A stretch of 64,000 bases of DNA from Caprella mutica (taxonomy: Eukaryota; Arthropoda; Malacostraca; Amphipoda; Caprellidae). Below are positions 33,513 to 44,726 of this stretch, piece after piece (within the stretch, counting starts at the first letter, position 1; each line of letters opens with the position of its first letter). The translations under genes were made by a program, and so were the position numbers. Location of the stretch: positions 1 through 64,000 of the forward strand of contig CANNZV010000945.1 of NCBI GenBank assembly GCA_947561585.1, given 5' to 3'. The notes below the pieces were generated by a model. It was not told where the DNA came from and made no database searches. It worked only from the letters and a program-made list of their open reading frames with translations.

Positions 33513-35523
33513 TAGTTCTGTTGCTACTGCTGGTGGGCTTAATAGGTATCTTTCTGAATGGAACAAAATTACATCCAATAATTTCATATTGAGAATTATA
33601 TCAGAAGGTTACAAGATTCAGTTTATAGAAAATCCTAGTTTACCTACTCAAGAATTCAATTCAAACAAAAATAGATTCTCACATCCTGCCATTCATGAAC
33701 AAACCCTTAATTTTTTATCATCAGGTGCAATTTCAAAAGTTACATTCTCTCCTGACCTAATATTATCAAGGGTTTTCACTGTTAAAAAATCAAATGGCAA
33801 AGATAGGATGATTATTGATCTTTCTAAATTGAATACTCAAATCTCTAAAGTATCTTTTAAAATGGAATCTCATGCAAAGCTAATTGAATTGATTGAAAAT
33901 AATGACTTCATGGCATCAATAGATTTGGCTGATGCATTTTTTCATATTTCACTTCATCCTTCCCATAGGAAGTATGTTGCCTTCGAATGGGAAGGTAACT
34001 TCTATCATTTCAATGTCTTACCATTTGGTCTTACTAGCTCCCCTAGAATATTTTCTAAAGTCCTTAAACCTGTGATCATTTTTCTTAGAGCTCAAGGAAT
34101 GAAGATTTCTTCTTATTTGGATGATATTTTCATTTCAAATTCTTCATCGGTTAAATTGAAAGGTGACATTAGTCTTACCATTAAACTGTTAACCTCACAT
34201 GGGTTCTCACCAAATTTCCAGAAATCTAATCTATGTCCCTCTAGAACTATGGATCATTTAGGCTTTTCTTGGAACTCTATAGACATGTCTGTTTCTGTAC
34301 CTCCTGAGAAACTAGAAAAAGTTAAGCAACAAGCACAGAATGTTTTGAATGACTCTCCTTCCATCAGAGAAGTTTCTTCTCTTCTGGGTAGATTAGTAAG
34401 TCTAAAATCTGGTTTTCCTTATGCTCCTTTATATTATCGTAATCTTCAATTTCAATTAGCTAAGGCTGTGAAACCAGATACGAAATGGGATAGTAAACTT
34501 AAACTTAACTCTAATTCTTTAAAGGATATTATCTGGTGGACCTCTTGTTCTTTTCCTTTAATTCCTTATTCAATTAAGCCATTTAAAGAAGATTTGATTC
34601 TGCATACTGATGCTTCTAATTCAGGCTGGGGTGGCCAACTTAGCTCTGGCTCAGCTACCTCAGGCACCTGGTCTGACGAGGAATCATTACAGCATATCAA
34701 CTTTTTAGAGCTGAAAGCTGTCTTACTTTGCATACAATCATTTATTTCTGAATTGAGAGGTTCATCTTTAAAGATATTTTCTGATAACACTACAACTGTA
34801 TATATCAATAAAATGGGAGGAACTCATTCTAAAATACTCTGTTTGCTGTCATTAGATCTTTGGTATTTCTTGTTAAAGCACAATATAAGGTGTATAGCCG
34901 TTCATATTCCGGGAAAAAGTAATACAATTGCTGATGCTCACTCTCGGAATACACTAGATAGACATGATTATGGAATCAGTTGTGAAGCTTTCAACTTCAT
35001 TTGCCAAAGTATCCCTTTCATGCCAATATTTGATTTATTTGCTTCCAGGCTAAATCATAAACTTCCTAACTACGCCTCTAAATTCTTAGACCCATTCTCT
35101 TCTAAAGTTGATGCATTCTCTTTCTTTTGGGAAAATGGTTACTATATGTTTCCTCCAATCCCTCTGATTTCTAGAACCATGCAAAAATTCCAAACTGATA
35201 ACCTTGACAATTCAATTCTGATTACTCCAGCTTGGCCAGGTCTATTATGCCTTCCTATTATTCTCTCCTCTTTGTTTTTCAATCCTATATTCATTCATTC
35301 ATCTTACCTCGTAGGTCAACCTCCAACCCGCCACAGATTTCATCTAATGGGTTGGCCTATCTCCACCAATACTCTAAAGGTAGAGGCCTATCAGACGCAA
35401 CTTACAGAGCAATGTCTTCCAGTGTCCAAAAGTCAACATTGGCAACATATGGAAGATTCTGGTCAAAATTTTTTAAATTTGTTGCAACAGAGAGGTCACA
35501 AAATAATTTCTCTGCTGCCTTAG
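33298..35523 (+). CDS. DIRS reverse transcriptase / RNase H (741 aa, intact frame)
   Basis: Overlaps the end of gag in another frame. RT blocks include KDRMIIDLSKLN, MASIDLADAFFHI, LPFGLTSSPRIF and the catalytic YLDD at residues 273-276. RNase H follows from about residue 435: HTDASNSGWGG, the INFLELKAV Glu, FSDNTTTV and a final ADAHSR. The part after RNase H (FDLFASRLNHKLP, then DAFSFFWE, FPPIPLI and ITPAWPG) matches the region where DIRS elements carry a DAM-methylase-like domain. No stop interrupts the frame. Copies element RNA into DNA; the priming mechanism is unlike that of LTR elements. Confidence 0.92.
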   Translation: MPPPIHLETILMLLDLQLLAPPCSLSSQRPIMCLALETGNKVLILSSPFVAATEEEGDLAAEASVEPEPVINSSVATAGGLNRYLSEWNKITSNNFILRIISEGYKIQFIENPSLPTQEFNSNKNRFSHPAIHEQTLNFLSSGAISKVTFSPDLILSRVFTVKKSNGKDRMIIDLSKLNTQISKVSFKMESHAKLIELIENNDFMASIDLADAFFHISLHPSHRKYVAFEWEGNFYHFNVLPFGLTSSPRIFSKVLKPVIIFLRAQGMKISSYLDDIFISNSSSVKLKGDISLTIKLLTSHGFSPNFQKSNLCPSRTMDHLGFSWNSIDMSVSVPPEKLEKVKQQAQNVLNDSPSIREVSSLLGRLVSLKSGFPYAPLYYRNLQFQLAKAVKPDTKWDSKLKLNSNSLKDIIWWTSCSFPLIPYSIKPFKEDLILHTDASNSGWGGQLSSGSATSGTWSDEESLQHINFLELKAVLLCIQSFISELRGSSLKIFSDNTTTVYINKMGGTHSKILCLLSLDLWYFLLKHNIRCIAVHIPGKSNTIADAHSRNTLDRHDYGISCEAFNFICQSIPFMPIFDLFASRLNHKLPNYASKFLDPFSSKVDAFSFFWENGYYMFPPIPLISRTMQKFQTDNLDNSILITPAWPGLLCLPIILSSLFFNPIFIHSSYLVGQPPTRHRFHLMGWPISTNTLKVEAYQTQLTEQCLPVSKSQHWQHMEDSGQNFLNLLQQRGHKIISLLP

Positions 35524-36335
35524 TTTGCGATTTTCTTTTAAATTTGTTCAATAATGGAACTAGCACTAGTTCACTGGTTATAGCAAAGAGTGCTTTAAAT
35601 TTCTTTTCATTGAATTCTTTAAGTTCTGAAGAGTTAATATTTTCTCGTTTGTTTAAATTTTTTTATAAGAGTAGACCTCTTCGTCCTAGGTATTTTACCT
35701 ACTGGCCTGTTTCTAAATTGTTAATGTTCCTTGCTAAGTGGCACCCAATAAAAAATTTATCTCTCAAACAATTAACCTTAAAAACTCTTGCTCTGATTGC
35801 TCTCTCATCATCTGATAGAGGTCAAACTCTCCATCTCATGAATATTGAAAATACTCTCATTTGTGATTATGGCATTACTTTCATTATCTTTGATAGACTT
35901 AAGAACTCAAGGAAGGTTGTCAAACCCAAAGAGGTAAAATGTGTAACTACTAATGATCCTTCCTTGAATGTTGCGGACTATGTTACAGCTTATATGAACA
36001 AGACCCTGAATCTGAGAATAAAGGAGATTAATAAGGGAAATCCAAAACCTACCCAATTATTTCTCTCATAGGCAACAGAAAAGTCTGTCACAAAACAAAC
36101 CCTTTCTCGCTGGCTGAAAACTGTTCTTGGGCTTGCTGGTATTGATACCAAACAGTTCTCCGCTCACTCATACAGAGGTGCTGGTTTATCTGCTGCTCAG
36201 TCTAAAGGCGTTCCCATTGACAAAATTATTACTCATGGTGATTGGAAAGATGTGACGACTTTCAAAACTCATTATTCAGCCCCTTGTGAAACTTCTACCA
36301 TTGGGCAGATTATACTGAATCACTTTAATAAATAA
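35232..36335 (+). pseudogene. DIRS tyrosine recombinase with one in-frame stop
   Basis: A 367-codon frame overlapping the RT frame, interrupted by a single TAG at 36069-36071 (codon 280). The catalytic residues of tyrosine recombinases are present: Arg196 in SDRGQTL, His312 and Arg315 in AHSYRGAG, His in THGDW and Tyr348 in KTHYSAP. The N-terminal core-binding part (STLATYGRFWSKFF) precedes them. The stop lies between the first Arg and the HxxR motif, so the truncated 279-aa product should be inactive unless the stop is read through. The enzyme would normally integrate the circular DNA. Confidence 0.88.
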
Positions 36336-36469
36336 TATGAGTTGAGTTTAATCTGGTTCTTAGGGTTTTTCTTCCTTGCCATATTGTTCTGAATCTAAAA
36401 ATATTTGTGGGTTTGAACTTATATTTTTTAATTATACCTTGTTATTATTGATATTCAGCTTTTCAGTCT

Positions 36470-36575
36470 TAGCTGCATCAGCTACGCTAGTGTTATTAAA
36501 TTGTAAGTTATGCTAGGGTTAGGTACTAACCTGTTCTGAAGCATAACATCAATTTGAAGACACAGCGTAGCTGAT
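36470..36575. repeat. DIRS internal complementary region
   Basis: The first part (AGCTGCATCAGCTACGCTAG and on to ATTAAATT) is the reverse complement of the left outer end 31482-31515. The rest (GTAAGTTATGCTAGGG onward) is the reverse complement of the right outer end 36740-36814. In the DIRS model this region templates joining of the two ends into a circle. Confidence 0.9.
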
Positions 36576-36621
36576 GAGATGCTTCCTCTCCCACCTCCCA
36601 ATATCAATTATTTTTCTTGGG

Positions 36622-36750
36622 AAAATAAGACTGACAATGTATCATATATTCTGCTAACCATACATTCCTATAATATTTTATTTTATTATAGGTAATAGGC
36701 GACGACCATCTGACTGCACTGAAGTGGTCATTAGCTGCATCAGCTACGCT
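36622..36750. repeat. DIRS right inverted terminal repeat
   Basis: Reverse complement of 31496-31624. It is followed by a right-specific outer extension to 36814 whose complement is found in the internal complementary region. Confidence 0.9.
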
Positions 36751-36814
36751 GTGTCTTCAAATTGATGTTATGCTTCAGAACAGGTTAGTACCTAACCCTA
36801 GCATAACTTACAAT

Positions 36815-37503
36815 TCCTATATTACCATTAATTTTTGGAGGAGAAACTGGAAAAATGTTGGAGGACTAGAAAAATTGATGAAAAATGTTGGCAGCTAGGT
36901 ATTTCTCAGATTTTTAAAGAAGTCAGAGGAGTTCAGTGCACCAAATACAAACTGGACGACCTTGATCCATTTTCTCACTAAACTGGCGACTTTCCTGCCA
37001 CATTTTGAAACATGGCTGACGCATACTTGAGTGCCCCCAATATCCTCTTTATAACCACTTCTTCATTTCCTGTTTAGGAAATTAGGTGGCTGTCTCCACC
37101 TTAAAGCCAATGGGAAGCAGAACAGCTATCCGTGAAGTCTGGAAACTCCTTATAACCACATTCTCCCGGTTTGACTAAAAGACGCATGACCTAGCAGGCT
37201 CACACGGACACGCATGACCAATATATAAAAGACGCATGACCACGCACGACCACACATGACCAATGTGGTGGGGATAGAAGAGAATGCAAGGAAGTATAGA
37301 GAGAATGGTGCAGGGGGTCGGCCGTCGGGTGGATGCTTCGAGGATATTGTGACTAGGTTTCAAAACTATATTCAGCATATACGGTATACCTAAGTGAACT
37401 AATTCAATTATTTATGTTTCCTTCAGGTCATGCTGTATGAATGGATCCACGATCGTCATATTTGTTGTTGGTTGCATCAATAGTTCTACCTGGTGATGTA
37501 TTA
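36815..37503. other. Intergenic; short GACGCATGACC repeats at 37185-37262
   Basis: Several copies of GACGCATGACC/CACGCACGACC-type text occur at 37185-37262. The segment 36940-36990 resembles, in inverse orientation, sequence near 22929 and 31384 (GAAAATGGATCAAGGTCG). No gene recognised. Confidence 0.4.
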
Positions 37504-37770
37504 TTATGTATAAATGCAATACCTGATTATCCTCCTTTGCTTCTCATATATATTTTGCTTATCCTCTATCCTGACCCCCAAATATTCTATTTTCTTCACC
37601 ACCTCCACCCCCTCTATCTCCTCTCCTCCTCCCACATTAAGAACCATACACTTACTTTTCTCCATATTCATTTCCAACCCATACTTTCCTGCCTTCTCTA
37701 TCAATAGCTCTTCCTGCTTTCTCCTGCCAGCACCAATACCATCATCAGCAAAGAACAAGGAGAACTCCTA
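37504..37770 (-). pseudogene. LINE reverse-transcriptase fragment
   Basis: An 84-codon frame reads FFADDGIGAG, then KYGLEMNMEKSKCMVLN and KIEYLGVRI, the catalytic ADD block and the block after it in non-LTR reverse transcriptases. It is related to, but distinct from, the RT at 38746-39012. It is truncated on both sides and abuts the 3' end of the larger LINE. Confidence 0.75.
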
Positions 37771-39525
37771 GGTCAAGGTCAAGGTGTCCAGTGTACAGAT
37801 TCCTTTGTAATCAGGTCCGTCTTACTTATACAAAAAAATAATCTCAATCCGTTCTCACAATTAGTTCTCCGCCCCGACTCAACTAAACTAATGGGGCATC
37901 TCCCCGTTTCTCCTTCTCATCTCTCTTTCTCTGCGCTTCCACATCTCATGCAACACCATCCTTTTCTCCCTCCCATCTCCTCCTCCAAACAAAAAGCTCC
38001 CCAACACCTCATCTCCACTCTCCTGTCTTGGCCTCTGCAGCTCCACCGCCTGCCCCCTTTCACCTTCCAACTCCTTACACTAGAAGAAAAAATGCTCTTC
38101 ATCCTCTCTGTCTGCTCCACACAACCTACATCTGTCGCTCTCCTCACCCCATCTTCTACATTCCAACCTCAAGCATCCCGTCCTTGCCGCGAACCACAGC
38201 CTTGATGCCATTCTCCCCTCATGATCCTCCTCCTTCATCTCACTCTTAAACCTCCCGTACAGCCTCAGACTGCTCTTCCGCTCAACCTCCTCTCTCCACT
38301 CCACGTGCACCACCTCCGTAACTCTTCTCTTCACTTCCTCCTTTGACATTGCCTTTAACTCCCCCTCATCAATCCCCGCCCAGCTCATATAGTTCCTCGT
38401 CTCCTTCATCCACTCACTCCCCTTCACCTGCGCGTTTCTCATCACTCTAGCCAATAACTTATTCTTCTCCTGCTCCACTCTCCTATAGTGCTGTAACCTT
38501 CCTCGTGCCACTCTACTCTTCATTGTGCCTATTCCTATGTCCCCCCTCATCCCTGCTATTGCTACATTCCTCGGTGCACCCAACATTCTACGCATAGCAA
38601 AATTCTCCTGCCTCTGCAGACTCTCCAGATCCTCCACCCTCAGCCAAACCACCTCCGACCCATACAACACACTTGGTCATCACACCACACCCTTCCAGTA
38701 ACTCTTCCCTATCATAATCTTATGGCATCCCTTCTCTATGACTGACTAGGTTATACCACTCAATCTCTTTGCCTTTCCGACCATATCACTCCTCTGCTTC
38801 TCAAACAAATTTCTCCTGCTTTGCACTCTCACCCCCAAATATCTCACCTCTTCCACAACCAAAATTCCCTCAATCTGCTCCACCTGCCTCTCAACATTGA
38901 ACAAGAGTACCTGGCTCTTTCCATCATTCATCTCCAGTCCATACCTACTAGCCACTCGTCTCAACTCCCTCACCCCCTCTTCTGCCTCACCCACACTCTT
39001 TGCCAAAATCAACCCGTCATCCGCAAAAAAACAAACTCCTCAACTTCACATCCCCCACTCTGACTCCCTCCAGCTTCTTACTCAATGCCTCAATAATCTT
39101 AAATGTTATCAACTTGAACAACACTGTCGATGCCGTACAACCCTGTCTAATTCCGCTCTCCACCTCCACCTCAACATCCCTATGCTCACTCATCACCAAC
39201 CTCGTTCCATCCTCACTATACACCCTCTTGAATAGCTCCACCACTCTCCCCTCTATCCTATACTCCTGCAAAACATCCAGAATCTTTTCCCTCTTGATCG
39301 AATCAAACGCCTTTTTAAAGTCGATCGCCACAACAACCATCTCCTCCCTCCTCTTGAACACCTCCTGTACACACTCCTGCAGCATAAACAGGTTGTCCGC
39401 AATCATGCCTCCCTGTGTGAACCCCACCTGCTCGTCTCTTCTCATCCCGTTCTCCTCTATCCTGTCTCTCAACACCCCCATAAGAATTTTATAGGAGATG
39501 TCCATCATAGCTATGGGTCTGAGTT
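37771..39525 (-). pseudogene. Non-LTR retrotransposon (LINE), 3' part of pol
   Basis: Minus-strand frames in order: 39508-39017 (MMDISYKILMGVLRDRI, VGFTQGGMIADN, IDFKKAFDS, GIRQGCTAS), 39012-38746 (ADDGLILAKS, YGLEMNDGKSQVL) and 38670-38080 (SVLYGSEVVWLRV through a C-terminal CRLCGADREDEEHFFF zinc-binding motif). A one-base shift in a T-run near 39025 separates the FADD block from the upstream frame. The 3' end near 37771 has short ACCTTG repeats rather than poly-A. This piece continues the plus-strand part at 39526-45190, inverted relative to it. Confidence 0.85.
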
Positions 39526-39591
39526 AAACTTTGTGATGTGAGGTTGTGTACCACTCTCGATTAATTTTAAGTGAAATCTGGTCTTCAGGTC

Positions 39592-40188
39592 TTAAAGGTC
39601 CCCTCCAAGCAAATATTTTTATTGCCTTATTCAACTAAGCTAATGTTTTTTATCATTTTGCTGCAAACCGCATCGAATTTGGTAGCATATTTTTAATTTT
39701 ATATGATTTTAAAGGTTTTTATATTCAAAACTCTACAAGACCTATTTTACATCCGACTTACTAATTTAAGAAATTTTCGCCTGAAGAAAAAGAATGTACA
39801 TCATTTGTTTTGATTGTCAACTAGGTATTAGGTTTAATAAATCCATTTAATTTTCGAGAAAAGGTATAAAATTGAATGAATTTATAATATAAACGTTTAT
39901 ATACTTTAGGAAACAATTAATATCTAGAATAAAGGCCGAAAACGCATGGTTTGTTTATAAAATTCAAATTTGTAATCAAAACAAAGAGTGTACAATCTTC
40001 TTCTTGAGCATCAGATTAGTGATTCGCTCAACTGTTGCTCACAGAGTATTCAAAAACTTTAAAAACAAATAATAAAATATTTACTGAACAGAATTGTATG
40101 CGGTTTGCAGAATAATGATCGTAGACCTTAGTTATATAATATTATGTAATAAACTCTTTTTTTCCCGGAGCCTGGAGAGGACCTTTAA
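39592..40188. mobile_element. 589-bp TTAA MITE with AGGTCCYCTCCA ends
   Basis: The element at 39596-40184 is bounded by TTAA. The left end AGGTCCCCTCCA and the right end, inverse of AGGTCCTCTCCAGG, form terminal repeats. One end of another copy seems to start at 63801. It is inserted in the leader of the inverted LINE part. Confidence 0.8.
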
Positions 40189-40404
40189 GGTGTCCATTGT
40201 CACGTTTTGGCTGCCTGCTCCTCGTACTTCTGTCCCGGGATACTAGTAGATATTGCGGAGTAGGGAATTGCATAGACCAGGGGGCTAAAACCGTGAGTAC
40301 AGATAGTGTTTGGTTGAGACTTGAGAGGAGGAGGGTGTGGAGTGTAGAAATAGGCATGATAATTGTGGTTGATGAATTGAGGTTTTGTTTGACATTTCTA
40401 GATA

Positions 40405-42266
40405 ATGAGTATGAACCGAACGCCAACAAAGAAGAAGAATGCTGGGGCATGGTCAGTTGTGGGAGCTGGAGCAGCAGAAAAGAAGGACTTGGGTAGAGTC
40501 TGGGTAAATGAGGAGGATGAAAGTGAGGAGGTTAAGGTGAGTGAGGAGTGTAAGGTGTGTAAGAAGAGGGTGAATAGTAGTGACATGGGTGTAAATTGTG
40601 ATGATTGTAACGGATGGTGTCATATCCAATGTACCAAGGAGATTTCTAAGAAAGACTATGAGCTGATGTGCAAGATGGAGAACAGTCAACCCTTTTACTG
40701 TCAGAAATGCCTAAAGAAACATGGAAAGTTATCACAGGAAAATAAGAGGCTTAAAACTGAGTTGGGGGATTTGAAGCAAGAGAATGGAGAACTGAAGGGG
40801 CAAATTGGGAAAGTTGTGGAGAGAATGGAGAAGCTGGAGAAAGAAATAAAGTAGTGAAAGAGCATCAATGGCGACTGGAGAGTAAAGTGAATGAGAAAGA
40901 AAAAGAAATAGAAGTGGTAAAAAACCATCACAAGAAATTGGATGGTAAGGTGAATGAGAGAGAGAAAGAAATGAAAAAAAGCATTGATAATATGCAGAAA
41001 AATATTGATGGGAAGAATGATGTAATGAAGGCATGCAAAGAGAATCTACTGGTACAGCAAAAAGAAATTGAAATAGTGAAAAAGACTGTCCAGGAAAGGC
41101 AAGACCCAGGACCAGAGATGGAAGGAATGAGAGATGAAATTATTAGCAAGAGTGTGGAAGAGGTAAGAAAGGAGAGAAAGAAAGAGGAAGAGAAGATTGA
41201 GAATATTGAGACCAAAATAGAAGACATAGAAAGAGAAAGAAGAAAGAATAACATTGTGATATTCAATCTGAAAGAATCTGATGAAGTAGAGGCACAGGAG
41301 AGGTACAAGGACGATGAAGAGATATGCAGAAAGTTACTAGTACAAGAGTTGGAAATAGAGGAGTTGAATGTGGAGAAATTGATAAGAATAGGGAAGAAGC
41401 AAGAAAACTATACCAGACCATTGTTGGTGAAGTTGGCATGTGAGGAAGAAAAGAAAGCAGTATTGTATAACGCTAAGTTACGCCAGTCAAAGAGTTTTGA
41501 TAGGGTCTACATAAATAGAGATCTAACAGAACGAGAAAGAGAAAGAGAGAGGAAGTTGATGGAGGAGCTACGGGAGAGAAGAAGTGGAAATGTTGGCATA
41601 TTTAAGATTAGGAGGGGAAGAATAGTTAGAGTGGAGCGGGAGACTGAGGAGAGTGAGAGAGAAGAATATGAAAATAGAGGTGCAAGACCCAAAGAAAATT
41701 TTGGAGGGGTGAGGAGAAATGGAGGATGGCAGGGGGGAATGGTGGGGGGGGAGAGGGGGAGGAGCAAGATAAACACAGTGTTAGAAATTATGTTGATGAA
41801 TGTGCAGGGGTTAAGTCAGGGAAAAGCGGTGGAAATACTTGACATGGTCAAAGGGAATAGGATAATTTGTTTGACCGAGACACAAAAGAAAATTGATGAT
41901 GTTAGAGTGGGGGAGGGAATAGGAATTCTGCAAAGTATGAGAGGCATGCAGGATAGAAAAGGAGGAGGAATTCTCTGTGCTTATAGGGAAAATGAGATGG
42001 AGATTGAAAAGAGAGAGACAAGGAGTAAGGATATATTGCATTTGGAGGGTAAAATAGGAGACATGAACACGAGCATAGTAATAATATACCTGAGGACAGG
42101 AAATGAAGTAGAGATAGGACAATTTAATGAGCTGATAATGAGAGAAGTGGGGGATATAGCGAGGGTAGGGGATTTGGAGGGAAGGTATCTGATGGTTATG
42201 GGGGATTTAAATGGACATCTGGGATATTTAGGGGAACAAGTGGAAAATAGAATGGGAGGATTATAA
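40405..42266 (+). pseudogene. LINE ORF1 (PHD finger, coiled coil) continuing into endonuclease
   Basis: Frame 40405-40854 has a PHD-type zinc finger: CKVC, then CDDC-x-x-WCHIQC and FYCQKC. A frameshift near 40850 moves to the frame 40854-42266: a long charged coiled coil, an RNA-binding-like region (RKNNIVIFNLKE, then RPLLVKLACEEEKKAVL and VYINRDLTERERE) and, without a stop, an AP-type endonuclease (LMNVQGLSQGKAVEI, ICLTET, LMVMGDLNGHLG). LINE ORF1 proteins bind the RNA; the endonuclease nicks target DNA. A second shift near 42262 breaks the endonuclease. Confidence 0.8.
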
Positions 42267-43014
42267 ATGAGTTTATTGAGAGGTTTAGCATGATTTTGTT
42301 GAATTGTGACCAGAAGTGTGAGGGCACCTACACATGGGAAAGAGGAGAGCAGAAGAGTGCAATAGATTTAATGATGGTAAATGAGAGAATGTATGGAAGA
42401 TTTAAGGATATGATGATTGATGAAAAGAGGGAAATAATTGAAATTTCGGACCATTGTATGCTGGTGGTTCATTTGGAGACAATGAAAAAGGAAAGTAGAA
42501 TTGGTGTAGAATCGCATGAAAAGGAATATTATAGGTTTGATGAGAATAGGGTACAGAGGTTTAAGGAAAAAATGGAGGAGAGTTTGGAGGGAATAGGCGA
42601 GGTGAAAATGGAGGATGTAAATAGAATGATCAGAGATGCTGCGGAGGAAACACTGAAGGCCAAATACAGAAGGAGGAAGGGGACAAGTGGGGAGAAGGAG
42701 CAACCATGGATGAACAATGAAATAAGGAGGGCAATAAAGAGTAGGAGAAATTTAAATAAAGAACATAGGAACAGTAGAAGTGCACAGGAGAAAGAAGAGG
42801 CTTGGAAGAATTATATCGAGCAAAAGGAAAGGGTGAAAATGATGATAGCCGAAGAAATGAGAATATTTGAGGAGAGGATGACAAGGGAGATAAAGGCAGG
42901 AGATAAGAGAACATTGTGGGAGAGAATAAATAAGCTACGAGGAGTGGAGAAGAAAAAAAGGGAGCTGAAGATATATGATGGGGCTGGTGAGGAGTTGGAG
43001 GGAGGGAGAATGAG
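42267..43014 (+). pseudogene. LINE endonuclease C-terminus and pre-RT region
   Basis: The frame from 42290 reads the end of the endonuclease (TYTWERGEQKSAIDLMMVN and EISDHCMLVVHL, giving the catalytic SDH) and the basic linker before RT (QPWMNNEIRRAIKSRRN). It is cut at 43014 by the nested LINE and resumes at 44727 (REEVERFWQGVYKTH), reaching RT motif 1 at about 45115-45170. Stops and shifts occur after 44815. Confidence 0.8.
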
Positions 43015-44726
43015 TCACAAGGAGTCACAAGGATAAAGGGACCATCAAAAGGCACAATATGCCCATTCAAGGATGGCCCCTGTGCACAGCCAGCTGTGCG
43101 CTCGACGTTGGGTTAACAACGGAACAAGGTGAATCTCTCTCCATCACTTCCCACTTGGAACCTAAGCACTCCAAACCGTACTCCTAAACCTGACAAAGAA
43201 AGAACCTCCATCAGGCGTAGGAGCAAAGTTTGGGTACAATCATTAGCTCCAAGTTTTATCCTGGACTTGGTCAGTCAAACCCGCCAATCACTGCCACCTT
43301 CACAGGGGCCGCCCAAAGGCAGTCCCTGAGACGGTGACAGAACGCAGGGTGTGACTTGATCTCTCTAGCCACGGAAAGGCGCCAGGTTTTCTCTTAGTTG
43401 GTTGGTTGGAGTTGAAGTAAGAGTGCTATCAGAAAAGATAGCTAAGACTCTCATCTCAACTCCGAGGTCAAGTCATGGAGGTGCTTGACAGCTCAGTAAG
43501 CCAGCTCACTGAGTATCCTGTCAAGTCGCCTTTTGAATGTGTCAACAGTCAGGCTGCTGACAACATTTTCTGGCAGTCTGTTCCAGACATTACAGATCTT
43601 TACCAGCATGAAGTTCTCCAGCTGAGCAGTGGTGAACCGAGGCGGAACCACCTTCCACCCGTGGTTGCGGGTGGGGTTCACACACAGCGAAAAGTAGTCT
43701 TCGGGATCAACTCGACTTATCCCTCGAAGGATCTTAAAAGTCTCAATGAGTTGACCCCTCAAACGTCGCTGCTCAAGCGTGAAGAGGCCCAGGTCTTCTA
43801 ACCGACGTGCGTATCCCTTGGATCGGATTTCAGGTACAAGTTTAGTCGCCCTCGCTTGCACCCGTTCCAACCGCTGGACATCTGCTCGCAACGTCGGTGA
43901 CCAGAACTGGACCGCAAACTCCAAAAGAGGTCTTACAAGAGAGTTGTACAGGGTGAGGACTGTCTCTCTGTTTCTGTATCTGAATTGCCTCTTGATGTAC
44001 CCTAGGATCTTGTTTGCTCTCTTCTCAGCTTCCAGGCACTGTCGAGAGAACTTGAGATCCCTGGTGATCATAACTCCAAGATCCTTCTGTACATCAGTGG
44101 GTCCTATTTGGGCTCCAAGTAGCGTGTAGAAAGCTTCAGCGTTCCTACGACCAGCATGAAGTACTCTACACTTGTCCACATTGAAGGGCATCTGCCACTT
44201 TTCCAACCATTCTCCGATCTTGAAAAGATCAAGTTGGAGTTGTCCGATGGCCTCTGGACTTGCAGCGTTGATGCCAATCTTTGTGTCATCAGCAAACTTG
44301 GATACCCTACTGACGAGTCCTACGTCAAGGTCATTTATGTAAATATTAAAGAGCAGAGGACCAAGGACTGAGCCCTGGGGAACCCCGCTGATTACGGAGC
44401 TCCACACAGAGGCCACGCCATTGACCACCACTCTTTGTCGTCTGTTATTTAGCCATGACCTGATCCATTGTAGAACTCGACCAGCCACACCAATAGCTGC
44501 TATTTTCGCCATTAACCTCTTGTGAGGTACCTTGTCAAATGCCTTCTTGAAATCAAGGTAGACGATGTCAACAGCTTTGGATTTGTCATGCTCCTGAAGA
44601 ACGTAGTAGAAGAACTCTAGTAAGTTTGTCAGGCATGACTTCCCGCGAAGAAAGCCATGCTGACTCTTTCCTATGAGCTGGTGTTCTTGATGGGGCTGGT
44701 GAGGAGTTGGAGGGAGGGAGAATGAG
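42976..44726 (-). mobile_element. 5'-truncated CR1/L2-like LINE with 39-bp target duplication
   Basis: The insertion at 43015-44687 is flanked by a perfect 39-bp repeat (42976-43014 and 44688-44726, starting TGATGGGGCTGGTG). Its 3' end (at 43015, minus strand) consists of two copies of a CTCCTTGTGA-type repeat rather than poly-A, as in CR1 and related clades. The 5' end is cut within RT. It lies inside the older inverted LINE. Confidence 0.9.
43493..44687 (-). CDS. CR1/L2-like reverse transcriptase, 5'-truncated but open
   Basis: An uninterrupted frame of about 398 codons begins at the truncation point with QLIGKSQHGFLRGKSC and proceeds through DIVYLDFKKAFDKVPH, GVPQGSVLGPLLFNIYIND and the catalytic SKFADDTKI, then INEFIGEWLEK-like and the C-terminal thumb, ending at 43493. 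The C-terminal stretch RGQLIETFKILRG and VWNRLPENVV is typical of CR1/L2-type elements. The open frame argues that the insertion is recent. It lacks endonuclease and its own start, so it is dead on arrival. Confidence 0.88.

Larger units (their letters stand above)
31482..36814 (+). mobile_element. Near-complete DIRS-type retrotransposon
   Basis: Carries the hallmarks of a DIRS element: overlapping gag, RT/RNase H and tyrosine-recombinase frames; inverted terminal repeats; and an internal complementary region that matches both outer ends. The 129-bp repeats at 31496-31624 and 36622-36750 look identical by eye, which argues for recent movement. DIRS elements integrate as circles through a tyrosine recombinase and usually leave no target duplication; none is seen. 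Defects are few: one in-frame stop in the recombinase and, unless spliced, a stop in gag. Confidence 0.93.

Noticed and set aside
38821..39494. Plus-strand frames of 80-164 codons rich in Ser, Thr, Leu and Pro
   Set aside because: They are the opposite-strand shadow of the minus-strand LINE reverse transcriptase.
40453..43070. Minus-strand frames such as 40928-41308 and 42630-43070
   Set aside because: Shadow readings of the purine-rich LINE ORF1 and endonuclease; composition is Ser/Phe/Leu-rich with no motif.
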